This document shows, in pieces, positions 34,257 through 43,227 of a stretch of DNA of 64,000 nucleotides. Within the stretch, counting starts at the first letter, position 1. Each line of letters opens with the position of its first letter. The translations under genes and the position numbers were made by a program. The notes below the pieces were generated by a model. It saw only the letters and a program-made list of their open reading frames with translations, ran no database searches and was not told where the DNA came from. The stretch is from the NCBI RefSeq assembly GCF_007954365.1, contig NZ_VOLO01000001.1:372001-436000 (forward strand), in the 5' to 3' direction. The DNA comes from Frigoribacterium sp. ACAM 257. GTDB taxonomy: Bacteria > Actinomycetota > Actinomycetes > Actinomycetales > Microbacteriaceae.

Positions 34257-35564
34257 ATGCGCATCTCTGTCATCGGCTGTGGTTATCTCGGAGCGGTCCA
34301 CGCCGCGTGCATGGCCGAACTCGGCCACGACGTCGTCGGCATCGACGTCGACGAGCGCAAGGTCGCCGAGCTCTCGGCCGGCCGGGCCCCGTTCTTCGAG
34401 CCGGGCCTCCCCGAGGTGCTCCAGCGAGCCACCGAGAGCGGACGCCTCCGCTTCACCACCGACATGGCGGAGGCGGCGGGCGCGCAGGTTCACTTCGTCG
34501 CGGTGGGCACGCCCCAGACCGCCGGCAGCCACGCGGCCGACCTGACCTACGTGGACGCGGCCGTCACCGGGCTGCTGCCCCACCTCGCGGACGGCGACCT
34601 CGTCGTCGGCAAGTCGACCGTTCCGGTCGGCACCGCAGCCCGTCTCGGCGAGCTGGTCCGCGCCTCCTCGGACGGTGCCGACCTGGCCTGGAACCCCGAG
34701 TTCCTCCGCGAGGGCTTCGCCGTGCAGGACACCGTCTCGCCCGACCGCTTCGTCTACGGCGTGCCCGCGGGGCAGCCGGGGGAGCGTGCCACGGCGCTGC
34801 TCGACGAGGTGTACGCCAAGGCGCTCGCGACGGGCACGCCCCGCATCGTCACCGACTACGCGACGGCCGAGCTGGTCAAGGTCTCCGCCAACGCGTTCCT
34901 CGCCACGAAGATCTCCTTCATCAACGCCATGGCCGAGATCGCGGAGGCGACGGGCGCGGACGTCACGCAGCTCGCCGACGCGATCGGCCACGACGCCCGG
35001 ATCGGCCGGCGGTTCCTCAACGCGGGCCTCGGCTTCGGCGGCGGCTGCCTGCCGAAGGACATCCGTGCGTTCCAGGCGAGGGCCGACGAGCTGGGGCTCC
35101 GCTCCCTCGACTTCCTGGCCGACGTCGACGCCGTCAACCTTCGTCGCCGCGACCGCGTGGTCTCCCTGGCAGAGGAGCTCGTGGGGACGGTGTCGGGCTC
35201 GCGCATCGCCGTCCTCGGCGTGGCCTTCAAGCCCGACAGCGACGACGTGCGCGACTCGCCGGCGCTCGACGTGGCCCGGCGCCTGCACGCCGCGGGCGCC
35301 CACGTCGCGGTCTTCGACCCGGAGGCGAACGCCACGGCCGCCCGCCTCGCGCCCGACCTCGACTACGTCGCGGACGCGACCGCCGCGCTGCGAGGCGCCG
35401 ACGCGGTCCTCGTCCTCACCGAGTGGCCCGAGTTCCGCCAGCTCGACCCGGCCCTCGTCGGCGAGCTCGCGGCGCACCGTCGGGTCGTCGACGGCCGCAA
35501 CGTGCTCGACCCTGCGGCGTGGCGTGCTGCCGGCTTCGAGTACAGGGGCCTCGGTCGCCCTTAG
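34257..35564 (+). CDS. UDP-glucose 6-dehydrogenase
   Basis: A 435-residue NAD enzyme that oxidises UDP-glucose twice to UDP-glucuronate for glycans or glycolipids. The N-terminal Rossmann motif is VIGCGYLGAVHAACMAELG; KSTVPVGTA and WNPEFLREG are family blocks; the catalytic cysteine lies in GFGGGCLPKD (about residue 264); the C-domain starts IAVLGVAFKPDSDDVRDSPA. CAAGAT 6 nt before the ATG may be a -10. It lies between the PH and gtrA genes that are adjacent in mycobacteria as I recall. Confidence 0.95.
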   Translation: MRISVIGCGYLGAVHAACMAELGHDVVGIDVDERKVAELSAGRAPFFEPGLPEVLQRATESGRLRFTTDMAEAAGAQVHFVAVGTPQTAGSHAADLTYVDAAVTGLLPHLADGDLVVGKSTVPVGTAARLGELVRASSDGADLAWNPEFLREGFAVQDTVSPDRFVYGVPAGQPGERATALLDEVYAKALATGTPRIVTDYATAELVKVSANAFLATKISFINAMAEIAEATGADVTQLADAIGHDARIGRRFLNAGLGFGGGCLPKDIRAFQARADELGLRSLDFLADVDAVNLRRRDRVVSLAEELVGTVSGSRIAVLGVAFKPDSDDVRDSPALDVARRLHAAGAHVAVFDPEANATAARLAPDLDYVADATAALRGADAVLVLTEWPEFRQLDPALVGELAAHRRVVDGRNVLDPAAWRAAGFEYRGLGRP

Positions 35565-35575
35565 CGCCGGACGGG

Positions 35576-36040
35576 TCAGGCGCCGGTGAGCCCGGCCGGC
35601 ACCGGGTTCGTGCGCGCGGGGTGGAAGACCCACAGCTTGTAGAGCGTGAAGCGGAACGCGGTGCCGAGCGCCAGGCCGACGACGTTCGACGAGACGTTGT
35701 CGGCGAGGGGCGACGTGAAGCCGAGCACGTAGTGCGACACGTACAGGCAGAGCAGCCCGATGCCCATGCCGCCGAGGGCGACGGCGAAGAACTCGAGGGC
35801 CTCGCGGAGCGCCTGGCCGGGGGCCCGTCGCGTCTCGCCGAAGGTCCAGAGACGGTTGCCGAGCCACACCACGGCGATCGAGACGAGGCTCGACACGAGC
35901 TTCGCCAGCAGGGGGCCCGCCGCGACGTCGTCGGGCGAGAAGACCGTCAGCCGGAGGGCGTTGAACACGGCGAGGTCGACGACGAGCCCGCACAGGCCGA
36001 CGAGGCCGTAGCGGACGAGCTGGCGGAACAGGCGGTGCAT
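35576..36040 (-). CDS. GtrA family membrane protein
   Basis: A 154-residue protein with four membrane helices. The start RYGLVGLCGLVVDLAVFNAL and the ending NVVGLALGTAFRFTLYKLWVF are the GtrA signature. GtrA-like proteins move lipid-linked sugars across the membrane or help cell-wall glycan assembly. ATG 36040 is preceded by GGGGGAG; an ATG at 36064 has no such site. It converges on the UDP-glucose dehydrogenase gene. Confidence 0.9.
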   Translation of the reverse strand: MHRLFRQLVRYGLVGLCGLVVDLAVFNALRLTVFSPDDVAAGPLLAKLVSSLVSIAVVWLGNRLWTFGETRRAPGQALREALEFFAVALGGMGIGLLCLYVSHYVLGFTSPLADNVSSNVVGLALGTAFRFTLYKLWVFHPARTNPVPAGLTGA

Positions 36041-36163
36041 GCGGCTCCCCCCGGGATCGGCCAAGATGGACCGTGGCTCGGCGCGCGACAGTGCGACGCG
36101 TCGACGAACACGATCCGAGCATCATCGCAGCAGGACGTGCCCCGCACACAGTCAGGAGACGAG

Positions 36164-37300
36164 ATGGCCTTCCGTGTCGGAGTGATCGGAGGCGGGCAGC
36201 TGGCCCGCATGATGGTTCCCCCCGCCGTGCACCTGGGCCTCGACATCCGGGTGCTCGCCGAGGCCGAGGGCTCGTCGGCGAGGCTGGCGGCGACCCAGGT
36301 GGGCGACCACCGCGACGTCGACACCGTGCTGGCGTTCGCCCGCGACGTGGACGTCGTCACGTTCGACCACGAGCACGTCCCCCAGCACGTCCTCAGGGCC
36401 CTCGTCGACGCGGGCGTGCGCGTGCACCCCGCACCGGAGGCGCTGGCCGTGGCCCAGGACAAGATCGTCATGCGGCAGCGGCTCACCGAGCTCGGCCTCC
36501 CCGTGCCCGACTGGGCCGCGGTCGCCGACGCCGCCGAGCTCGCGGCGTTCCTCGACGCGCACGGCGGACGGGCCGTCGTCAAGACGCCCCGGGGCGGCTA
36601 CGACGGCAAGGGCGTCCGCGTCGTCCGCGCCGCGGACGAGGCGGACGACTGGTTCGCGGCGCTCGCCGAGGGCGACCAGGGCGGAGCGCTCCTCGTCGAG
36701 GAGCTCGTCGAGTTCCGTCGCGAGCTCGCCCAGCTCGTGGCCCGGCGCCCGAGCGGCGACGTCGTCGCCTGGCCCCTCGTCGAGACCGTGCAGCGGGACG
36801 GGGTCTGCGCCGAGGTGATCGCGCCCGCGCCGGGCGCCGCCGACAGGGTCGTGGACCTCGCCGGGCAGATCGCCCGGACCGTCGCCGACGAGATCGGGGT
36901 CACCGGAGTGCTGGCGGTCGAGCTGTTCGAGACCACGGACGACCGCCTCCTGATCAACGAACTGGCCATGCGACCGCACAACACGGGGCACTGGAGCATC
37001 GACGGGGCCGTCACCGGCCAGTTCGAGCAGCACCTCCGCGCCGTGCTCGACCTCCCGCTCGGCTCCACGACTCCGCACTCCGACTGGAGCGTCATGGTGA
37101 ACGTGCTCGGCGGGCCCGCCCAGGGCACGCTGGCCGACCGCCTGCCCGCCCTGATGGCCGACCAGCCCGCCGCCAAGGTGCACGACTACGGCAAGGATCC
37201 GCGGCCCGGCCGCAAGGTCGGCCACGTGACGGTCTCGGGCGACGACCTCGACGACGCGGTCTGGCGGGCGCGCGCCGCTGCCTCGTTCTTCGAGGGCTGA
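36164..37300 (+). CDS. purK: 5-(carboxyamino)imidazole ribonucleotide synthase
   Basis: A 378-residue ATP-grasp enzyme of purine synthesis converting AIR, ATP and bicarbonate to N5-CAIR. Motifs: VGVIGGGQLARMM, TFDHEHVPQHVLRAL, KTPRGGYDGKGVRVV, VELFETTDDRLLINELAMRPHN given by its ends VELFE and RPHNTGHWS. ATG 36164 follows AGGAG by 5 nt. purE follows after 16 nt with its own -10 inside the gap. Confidence 0.95.
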   Translation: MAFRVGVIGGGQLARMMVPPAVHLGLDIRVLAEAEGSSARLAATQVGDHRDVDTVLAFARDVDVVTFDHEHVPQHVLRALVDAGVRVHPAPEALAVAQDKIVMRQRLTELGLPVPDWAAVADAAELAAFLDAHGGRAVVKTPRGGYDGKGVRVVRAADEADDWFAALAEGDQGGALLVEELVEFRRELAQLVARRPSGDVVAWPLVETVQRDGVCAEVIAPAPGAADRVVDLAGQIARTVADEIGVTGVLAVELFETTDDRLLINELAMRPHNTGHWSIDGAVTGQFEQHLRAVLDLPLGSTTPHSDWSVMVNVLGGPAQGTLADRLPALMADQPAAKVHDYGKDPRPGRKVGHVTVSGDDLDDAVWRARAAASFFEG

Positions 37301-37303
37301 CGC

Positions 37304-37316
37304 TATCCTCTAGTCC
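37304..37316 (+). promoter_or_regulatory. purE -10 element, leaderless
   Basis: TATCCT (37304-37309), 7 nt before GTG 37317, lies just after the purK stop. Confidence 0.5.
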
Positions 37317-37865
37317 GTGTCCGACCCGAAGAGCACCGCACCCGCCAGCCCGACGACGCCCAACGACCCGTCGGCGTCGCCGCTGGTGTCCGTCGTGATG
37401 GGCTCGGACAGCGACTGGCCCACCCTCCGCAGCGCCTCGGACATCCTCTCCGAGTTCGGCATCGCGCACGAGGTCGAGGTCGTGTCGGCGCACCGCACGC
37501 CCGAGAAGATGATGCGCTTCGGCCAGGATGCCCAGGGGCGCGGCGTGCGGGTGATCATCGCCGGTGCCGGGGGAGCAGCCCACCTCCCCGGCATGCTCGC
37601 GTCCGTCACCACGTTGCCCGTCATCGGCGTGCCGGTGGCGCTCGCGAAGCTCGACGGCCTGGACTCCCTGCTCTCGATCGTGCAGATGCCCGCGGGCATC
37701 CCGGTCGCCACCGTGTCCATCGGCGGTGCGGCCAACGCGGGCCTCCTCGCCGCCCGCGTCCTGGCGACGTCGGACGCCGTGCTCACGCAGCGGCTGGCCG
37801 ACTACGCGACGAGCCTCGGCGAGCTCGTCGAGGAGAAGAACGCAGCCCTCCGGCGGTCGCTGTGA
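37317..37865 (+). CDS. purE: N5-carboxyaminoimidazole ribonucleotide mutase
   Basis: A 182-residue class I PurE that moves the carboxyl group of N5-CAIR to form CAIR. Motifs: [22 protein letters not shown] (catalytic His) and [18 protein letters not shown] polar N-terminal extension of about 20 residues precedes the core. It overlaps the LCP gene by 4 nt. Confidence 0.96.
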   Translation: MSDPKSTAPASPTTPNDPSASPLVSVVMGSDSDWPTLRSASDILSEFGIAHEVEVVSAHRTPEKMMRFGQDAQGRGVRVIIAGAGGAAHLPGMLASVTTLPVIGVPVALAKLDGLDSLLSIVQMPAGIPVATVSIGGAANAGLLAARVLATSDAVLTQRLADYATSLGELVEEKNAALRRSL

Positions 37866-39214
37866 GCGCGGCGCTGCCGGTGCGGAACCCGGATCTCGGC
37901 TCGCCCGCGTTCATGACGAGGCGCGCCTGGACGCTCGTCCTGCTCAACGTCCTCGTGCCGGGCTCGGCCCAGGTGCTGGCAGGAAGCCGCCGCCTCGGCC
38001 GGTGGGGGCTCGCGTCGACGCTGGTGTTCTGGGCCGTCGCGCTGATCACGGGCGCTCTCGCCTTGTTCTGGCAGACGCCGCTGCTGACCGTGGCCACGAA
38101 CGTCGTCGCGCTCACGGCGGTCCAGGTGTTCCTCGTCTACTACGCCGTGCTCTGGCTCGTCCTGACCGTCGACACCCTCCGCCTGCTCCGCATCGTCCGG
38201 GCCCTGCCGACCGCTCGGGGGTTCATCGCCGGGGTCATGGCGCTGCTGCTCGTCGCGACCGTCGGCCCCGCCGCGTGGGGCGCCTACCTCACGACCGTCC
38301 AGCACGGGCTGCTCAACAGCCTGTTCACGTCGCAGGCCGCAGCGGCCGAGCCGGTCGACGGTCGGTACAACATCCTCCTGCTGGGCGGCGACGCGGGCTC
38401 TGACCGGACCGGTCTGCGGCCGGACAGCATCTCGGTCGCCAGCATCGACGCCGAGACCGGCGCGACGACGATCATCGGCGTGCCGCGCAACTTGTACAAC
38501 GCGCCGTTCGCGGGGGGCTCGCCCCTCTACGGCGAGTTCCCGACCGGCTACGACTGCGGTGACGACTGCCTGGTCAGCTACCTCTACACCTACGGCGAGG
38601 AGCACCCCGACCTCTACCCCGACGCCGAGGCGGCGAGCAGCAACCCCGGCGTCGAGGCCATGCGCGACGCGGTCGAGGGCGTCACGGGCCTGGCGATCCA
38701 GTACTACGTGCTCATCGACATGCAGGGCTTCGTCGACCTGATCGACGCCCTCGGCGGCATCCAGGTGAACAACACCGAGGGCCGGCTGCCGATCAACGGC
38801 GGGGTGGACTCCGACGGCCAGCCGACGAACGTCGACGGCTGGATCGAGCCGGGCGAGCAACGGCTCGACGGGTACCACGCCCTCTGGTACGCCCGCGCCC
38901 GTCACGGCTCGGACGACTACCACCGGATGGCCCGTCAGCGTGAGGTCCAGACGGCGCTGCTGTCCCAGTTCCAGCCCGCGACGGTCCTCGCCAAGTTCCA
39001 GTCCGTGGCCGACGCCGGCGCGGAGACGGTCGACACGGACATCCCGCAGGGCGCCCTGACCGCGTTCGTGCAGCTCGCCCTGGAGGCGAAGGGCCAGCCG
39101 ATCACCTCGCTCGAGATCGTGCCGCCCCAGTTCGACAACGTCTACCCCGACTACCACGCGATCCACGCGGCCGTCGCGGCGGCCACGGCCCCCGCGGCGG
39201 ACCCGGCGCCGTAG
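37862..39214 (+). CDS. LytR-CpsA-Psr family glycopolymer transferase
   Basis: A 450-residue membrane enzyme that ligates lipid-linked glycans to peptidoglycan outside the cell. The N-terminal third has four hydrophobic segments (about 18-36, 45-63, 75-97, 118-138), more than the usual single anchor. The LCP domain has [27 protein letters not shown] (pyrophosphate-binding Arg), INGGVDSDG... and [21 protein letters not shown] shown here by [19 protein letters not shown]. It probably attaches the rhamnose-rich glycan made by the genes to the right. Confidence 0.93.
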   Translation: MSAALPVRNPDLGSPAFMTRRAWTLVLLNVLVPGSAQVLAGSRRLGRWGLASTLVFWAVALITGALALFWQTPLLTVATNVVALTAVQVFLVYYAVLWLVLTVDTLRLLRIVRALPTARGFIAGVMALLLVATVGPAAWGAYLTTVQHGLLNSLFTSQAAAAEPVDGRYNILLLGGDAGSDRTGLRPDSISVASIDAETGATTIIGVPRNLYNAPFAGGSPLYGEFPTGYDCGDDCLVSYLYTYGEEHPDLYPDAEAASSNPGVEAMRDAVEGVTGLAIQYYVLIDMQGFVDLIDALGGIQVNNTEGRLPINGGVDSDGQPTNVDGWIEPGEQRLDGYHALWYARARHGSDDYHRMARQREVQTALLSQFQPATVLAKFQSVADAGAETVDTDIPQGALTAFVQLALEAKGQPITSLEIVPPQFDNVYPDYHAIHAAVAAATAPAADPAP

Positions 39215-39222
39215 GGCGACAG

Positions 39223-39260
39223 CCGAGGACGGCGCCGGCCGAGGACGGCGCCGGCCGAGG
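39223..39260. repeat. 16-bp tandem repeat after the LCP gene
   Basis: CCGAGGACGGCGCCGG occurs twice in tandem, followed by a partial third copy (CCGAGG). Each unit contains the self-complementary GGCGCC. Confidence 0.8.
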
Positions 39261-39277
39261 TTCATCCGCGCGACGGA

Positions 39278-39296
39278 GGGCAGGCGCCCCCTGCCC
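39278..39296 (+). terminator. Weak hairpin after the LCP gene
   Basis: GGGCAGG (39278-39284) pairs with CCTGCCC (39290-39296). A separate -10 candidate (TAGACT, 39310-39315) follows for the next gene. Confidence 0.4.
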
Positions 39297-39309
39297 GCCC
39301 AGCGCCCCG

Positions 39310-39366
39310 TAGACTCGACCGGTGCTCGGACGTGGGCACCATCCCCGTTCCCTGAGGAGGACCTGC
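39310..39366 (+). promoter_or_regulatory. Promoter and ribosome-binding site of the GT-C-like gene
   Basis: TAGACT (39310-39315) as -10 gives a leader of roughly 45 nt. GAGGAGG (39354-39360) lies 6 nt before GTG 39367 and decides that start. Confidence 0.55.
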
Positions 39367-40962
39367 GTGACCACCGTGCCCCACGACGGAAACCGCAGGC
39401 TCTCGGACATCCGGGCCTTCTTCGCTCGTCAGGGCGCGCTCTTCTGCGCCGCGGCCGTGGTGGTCGTGGCGGTGCACCTCGCGATCTTCCTCGCCGGCGT
39501 CTACGTCTCGCCCGTGAACTTCGACGAGGCGTACGTCCTGCAGTCGCCCGCCAACCTCGTCAAGGGCCTCGGCTGGGGCTCGTACGACTGGCAGACGGGC
39601 GGGCCGATCGTCCTCTTCGACCCGATCACCTCGACGGGCCCGACCGCGCTGGTGCCGGTGGCCGCCTCCTTCGCCGTCTTCGGCGTCGGGATCGAGCAGG
39701 CCCGCTGGGTGATGTTGCTCTGGTACGCGCTCTTCGTCGGAGGGGCCTGGACGCTCGGCCACAAGATGGTCGGCCGGTGGGCGGGCCTGGCCGTCGCCGT
39801 CGCGACCCTGGCGCTGAACACACGGGTCGACTTCCCCAGCTCGGTGATCTTCGGTCCGGCCGAGGTGCTCGGCGAGATCCCCGCGGTGAGCTTGATCCTG
39901 CTGGCCGTCCTGCTCCTGCGACGACACCCGCAGCTCGCCGGGCTCGCGTTGGGGCTGGCCGCCATGGCGAAGCTGGCCGCGCTGCTCGCGGTGCCCGTCC
40001 TCGCCGTCGCGCTGCTGTTCGTGCCGCGGGCCTCCTGGGGTGTGTTCTGGGTGCGCGTGCGGCGCGGGCCCGAGCTGGTGCGTCGATTCCTCAGCGCGGT
40101 CGTCCTCGGGCTCTGGGTCGTCGTGCCCGTGGGGCTGTGGGAGGTCGTGAAGCTGCTCGGGCTCGGCTGGACCGCGTACAAGCAGAACCTCAAGGGCAAC
40201 CTCGCGTTCTTCGGCCGCAGCGGCTCGGGCGTGACCGGCACCCGCGTCACGGACTTCAGCGGCCGCATCGACAAGTACCAGCTGTCGTGGTTCATCCCCG
40301 ACTGGCTCGCGACCCTCATCTTCGCGGCGACGGCCGTGATCGTCGTCGGGCTGCTGGTGCTGGCGATCGTGACCTGGCGTCGCGGCGGGTCGTTGCCGGG
40401 CCGCGTCGGCGCCCCGGAGTTCGCGGTGGCCGCGATCTTCCTGGGCTACATGATCTGGTGGATCTTCCTCGCGAACAGCCTGTTCGCCCGCCAGTCGTTC
40501 CCCGGCATGCTGCTCGGGGGGCCCATCACGGCGGCCTTCGTCTGCGTGGCCGCCGGTGTCGCGTGGCGATCTCGACACCTCATCGGCCGGATCGCCGCGG
40601 TCGGGCTCATCGCCGCGTGGGGCGTCGTGGCCGTGACGCAGACCGTGCGGCACGTCGAGAAGTCGTTCTCGGACGAGACGTATACGCGGGCCGAGCAGGT
40701 GGCCGCGGCGCAGTTCATCGAGGACAACTTCCCCCAGGGCATCCAGAGCCTCGACTACTGGCAGAACCCCGAGCTGACCTTCCTGTCCGGCGTCGACTCC
40801 GTGCCGTTCCCGGCGCAGGACGACACCCGGCCGCTCGTGCTCTCGCCCCTGCATGCGCAGCTCATCCCCGGCCAGTATCGCGAGGCCCTCAACGACGACT
40901 GCGTCGACTTCCTGTACAGCCAGGACGGCTTCGTCGTCTGCACGGTCGCCCCGACCGACTGA
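39367..40962 (+). CDS. Polytopic membrane glycosyltransferase, GT-C/GT39-like
   Basis: A 531-residue protein with about ten membrane helices. The first extracytoplasmic loop after helix 1 has acidic residues in SPVNFDEAYVLQSP, the place of the catalytic Asp/Glu in GT-C enzymes that use polyprenyl-phosphate sugars. The last ~110 residues form an outer soluble domain with two Cys (NDDCVDFLYS, FVVCTVAP). It likely adds a sugar to an envelope glycan on the outer face. Donor and acceptor are unknown. Confidence 0.65.
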   Translation: MTTVPHDGNRRLSDIRAFFARQGALFCAAAVVVVAVHLAIFLAGVYVSPVNFDEAYVLQSPANLVKGLGWGSYDWQTGGPIVLFDPITSTGPTALVPVAASFAVFGVGIEQARWVMLLWYALFVGGAWTLGHKMVGRWAGLAVAVATLALNTRVDFPSSVIFGPAEVLGEIPAVSLILLAVLLLRRHPQLAGLALGLAAMAKLAALLAVPVLAVALLFVPRASWGVFWVRVRRGPELVRRFLSAVVLGLWVVVPVGLWEVVKLLGLGWTAYKQNLKGNLAFFGRSGSGVTGTRVTDFSGRIDKYQLSWFIPDWLATLIFAATAVIVVGLLVLAIVTWRRGGSLPGRVGAPEFAVAAIFLGYMIWWIFLANSLFARQSFPGMLLGGPITAAFVCVAAGVAWRSRHLIGRIAAVGLIAAWGVVAVTQTVRHVEKSFSDETYTRAEQVAAAQFIEDNFPQGIQSLDYWQNPELTFLSGVDSVPFPAQDDTRPLVLSPLHAQLIPGQYREALNDDCVDFLYSQDGFVVCTVAPTD

Positions 40963-41036
40963 GCCCTACCGCGCTTCTTCCCGCGGCCGTCTTTCCTGAC
41001 GCGCCTCAGGGCGGGGCGCGGACGTGGCGCGGAGAG

Positions 41037-43127
41037 CTACTCCGCGGCCTCGGTGACGGGCAGCAGCTGACCTGCGACGAACGGGGTCAGCGTCTCGACG
41101 AACGTGGCCGTGACGTGTTGACGATCTTGATAGACCATGACGCCGCCGATGACCGACGGGCAGGTCTCGTCGTCGCAGAAGTACGGCGTGAGATCGATGA
41201 GGTCTGCACCGGAGGCGGCCGCGGCGGCTACCTGCGGGTCGGTCAGGAGAGCATCGTCCCTCGGCAGGTCGCACTCGCTGGTCGCCGTGGCGTTGGCGAC
41301 GCACGTCTCCATGTCGGGAATGCCTGCCTCGATGGGGTTCGGGTTGTCCCTGATCGCGACGACGTCAGTCCCGAGGGACTCGAGCCGCGACCAGTCCCCG
41401 GCGAAGCCGCGGGACGCGGCGGCGTCGTTCGTCTCGCCTGCCGACGCCCGCCACGTCGCTCCGGTGACCGCGGAGACGACGACCACGTCGGGACGTGTCT
41501 GCTCGAGGATCTGCATCACTGCGTCGTTCCACTTAGGGCAGGCGTTGCCGTTCTCGTCCGCTCCTGCGGTCGACACGCTCGAGAGCGGGCAGCTCGACCT
41601 GACCATCGTCGTGAGGGCCCAGCCTTCCCGGTCCGCGAGGCGGGCCAGGGCCGGCTCCCACTGGCCGGCGTGCGAATCTCCCACCAGGACCACCTGCTCG
41701 GCATCGGCGTCGTCCGAGCCGAACGAGCAGGATGTCACCTCGGTGAACGGCCCGAGACGCTGCTGGCACCCCTCCGTGTCCTCGCTCGCCGTCCAGTTGT
41801 CGGACTTGGCGATGAGAGGGTCCGGGACGACATCGGCGAGGTCTTCAGGCCCGGCGAAGTCACCCTGTGAACTCGCTGCAGCACCGAACCCCGGGGGGAA
41901 CTCTCCGGCCAGTGCATCGAGCTCACGAGTAGCCGCGGCGGTCTCGTAGTGGGGGACCGCGATGAGGAACGCGGCGGGGATCGCGACGACCACCGACACT
42001 GCGACCACCGTGCGGATCGCTGGGCCAGCGACTGTGCGCGGTGTCCGAGCATGGTGGCGAACGGCTGGGGCGCCACCTCGGAAGCGGTCCTCGACGAAGG
42101 TCTTGGTCACTGCAGCGGCCACGATGCTGGCGCACAGGATGAAGGCCTTGTTCCCCGTCGTGAGGGCCTCGCCGGTGACGAACGGGAGGAGGACGATCAG
42201 CGGCCAGTGCCAGAGGTAGAGCGAGTAGGAGATGTCCCCGAGCCAGGACAACGGAGCCCAGACGACCACAGGCGTCGCGCCTTCTGCCCGCACCAGCGGG
42301 GCGAGCAGGAACAACGCGGCCCCGCCCACCGGCAGCAGTGCGAACCAGCCGGGGAACGGCGTGGCGGCTGAGAACGCGAGCGCTCCGGCTGTCATGGCCG
42401 CCACCCCAGCCCACCGCACCGTGCTCTCAGGAACGGCTGATCGAACAGGACGTGCACGGAGGAACGTGAGGAGACCACCGACGGCGAACTCCCAGACACG
42501 AGTCGGGGTGATGAAGTAGGCGACGCCGGCGTCGTACCCGGTCATCGCGATCGAGACGACCAAGGACGCGAGGGCCACGACGACGAGCCCGCCGCACAGC
42601 CAGGCCCCCGGCCGTCGTCGGCGACGACTGATCACGAAGATCCCCAGGAGGAGGACCGGCCAGACGAGGTAGAACTGCTCCTCGACGGACAGCGACCAGA
42701 AGTGCTGGACCGGGCTCGCGTCGGCCGCTGCAGCCGAGTAGTCCACGGAGTTGGCGGCCAACGCCCAGTTCTCGACGTAGAAGGCGCTGGCGAGGAGTTG
42801 CCGACCAGTCGCGGCCCACACCGTGTGGGGAGCGAAGAGCAGGGTCCCGAGCCCGGTGACGGCCAGCACGAGTCCTGCTGCGGGCAGCAGGCGTCGCACC
42901 CGCCGCACGTAGAACCGGCCGAGGTGGACCTTGCCGGTGTTCTCCAGCTCACGACGCAGGTGCGCGGTGATCAGGAAGCCCGAGATGACGAAGAAGACGT
43001 CGACCCCGACGTACCCACCCGGCAACCTGTTGGGGTACAGGTGATAGGCGACGACGAGCATGACAGCCAGCGCGCGCAGAGCTTGGATGTCGGCACGGGC
43101 GACCCGTGAGTTCTGGTTGACGTTCAT
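41037..43127 (-). CDS. OafA/YrhL-type acyltransferase with SGNH domain
   Basis: A 696-residue membrane acyltransferase. ATG 43127 gives a short N-terminus before IQALRALAVMLVVAYHL (acyltransferase-3 start) and GGYVGVDVFFVISGFLIT; about ten to eleven membrane helices reach residue ~410. The C-terminal extracytoplasmic SGNH domain has VLVGDSHAGQW (nucleophile Ser) and DRQH (catalytic Asp-x-x-His). Such proteins move acetyl or other acyl groups across the membrane onto polysaccharides. It is the last gene of the leftward rmlB-rmlD-GT operon, so acylation of the rhamnose-containing glycan is likely. Confidence 0.93.
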   Translation of the reverse strand: MNVNQNSRVARADIQALRALAVMLVVAYHLYPNRLPGGYVGVDVFFVISGFLITAHLRRELENTGKVHLGRFYVRRVRRLLPAAGLVLAVTGLGTLLFAPHTVWAATGRQLLASAFYVENWALAANSVDYSAAAADASPVQHFWSLSVEEQFYLVWPVLLLGIFVISRRRRRPGAWLCGGLVVVALASLVVSIAMTGYDAGVAYFITPTRVWEFAVGGLLTFLRARPVRSAVPESTVRWAGVAAMTAGALAFSAATPFPGWFALLPVGGAALFLLAPLVRAEGATPVVVWAPLSWLGDISYSLYLWHWPLIVLLPFVTGEALTTGNKAFILCASIVAAAVTKTFVEDRFRGGAPAVRHHARTPRTVAGPAIRTVVAVSVVVAIPAAFLIAVPHYETAAATRELDALAGEFPPGFGAAASSQGDFAGPEDLADVVPDPLIAKSDNWTASEDTEGCQQRLGPFTEVTSCSFGSDDADAEQVVLVGDSHAGQWEPALARLADREGWALTTMVRSSCPLSSVSTAGADENGNACPKWNDAVMQILEQTRPDVVVVSAVTGATWRASAGETNDAAASRGFAGDWSRLESLGTDVVAIRDNPNPIEAGIPDMETCVANATATSECDLPRDDALLTDPQVAAAAASGADLIDLTPYFCDDETCPSVIGGVMVYQDRQHVTATFVETLTPFVAGQLLPVTEAAE

Positions 43128-43227
43128 CGTTCCCTGGACCGGGTCTGGACGGCCGCTCGCGTTGCCCGCGACCGATCGAGCTGGATCATGTGATGTGGCG
43201 AGGGCAGACGCGTTCGCCGGGCGGACC

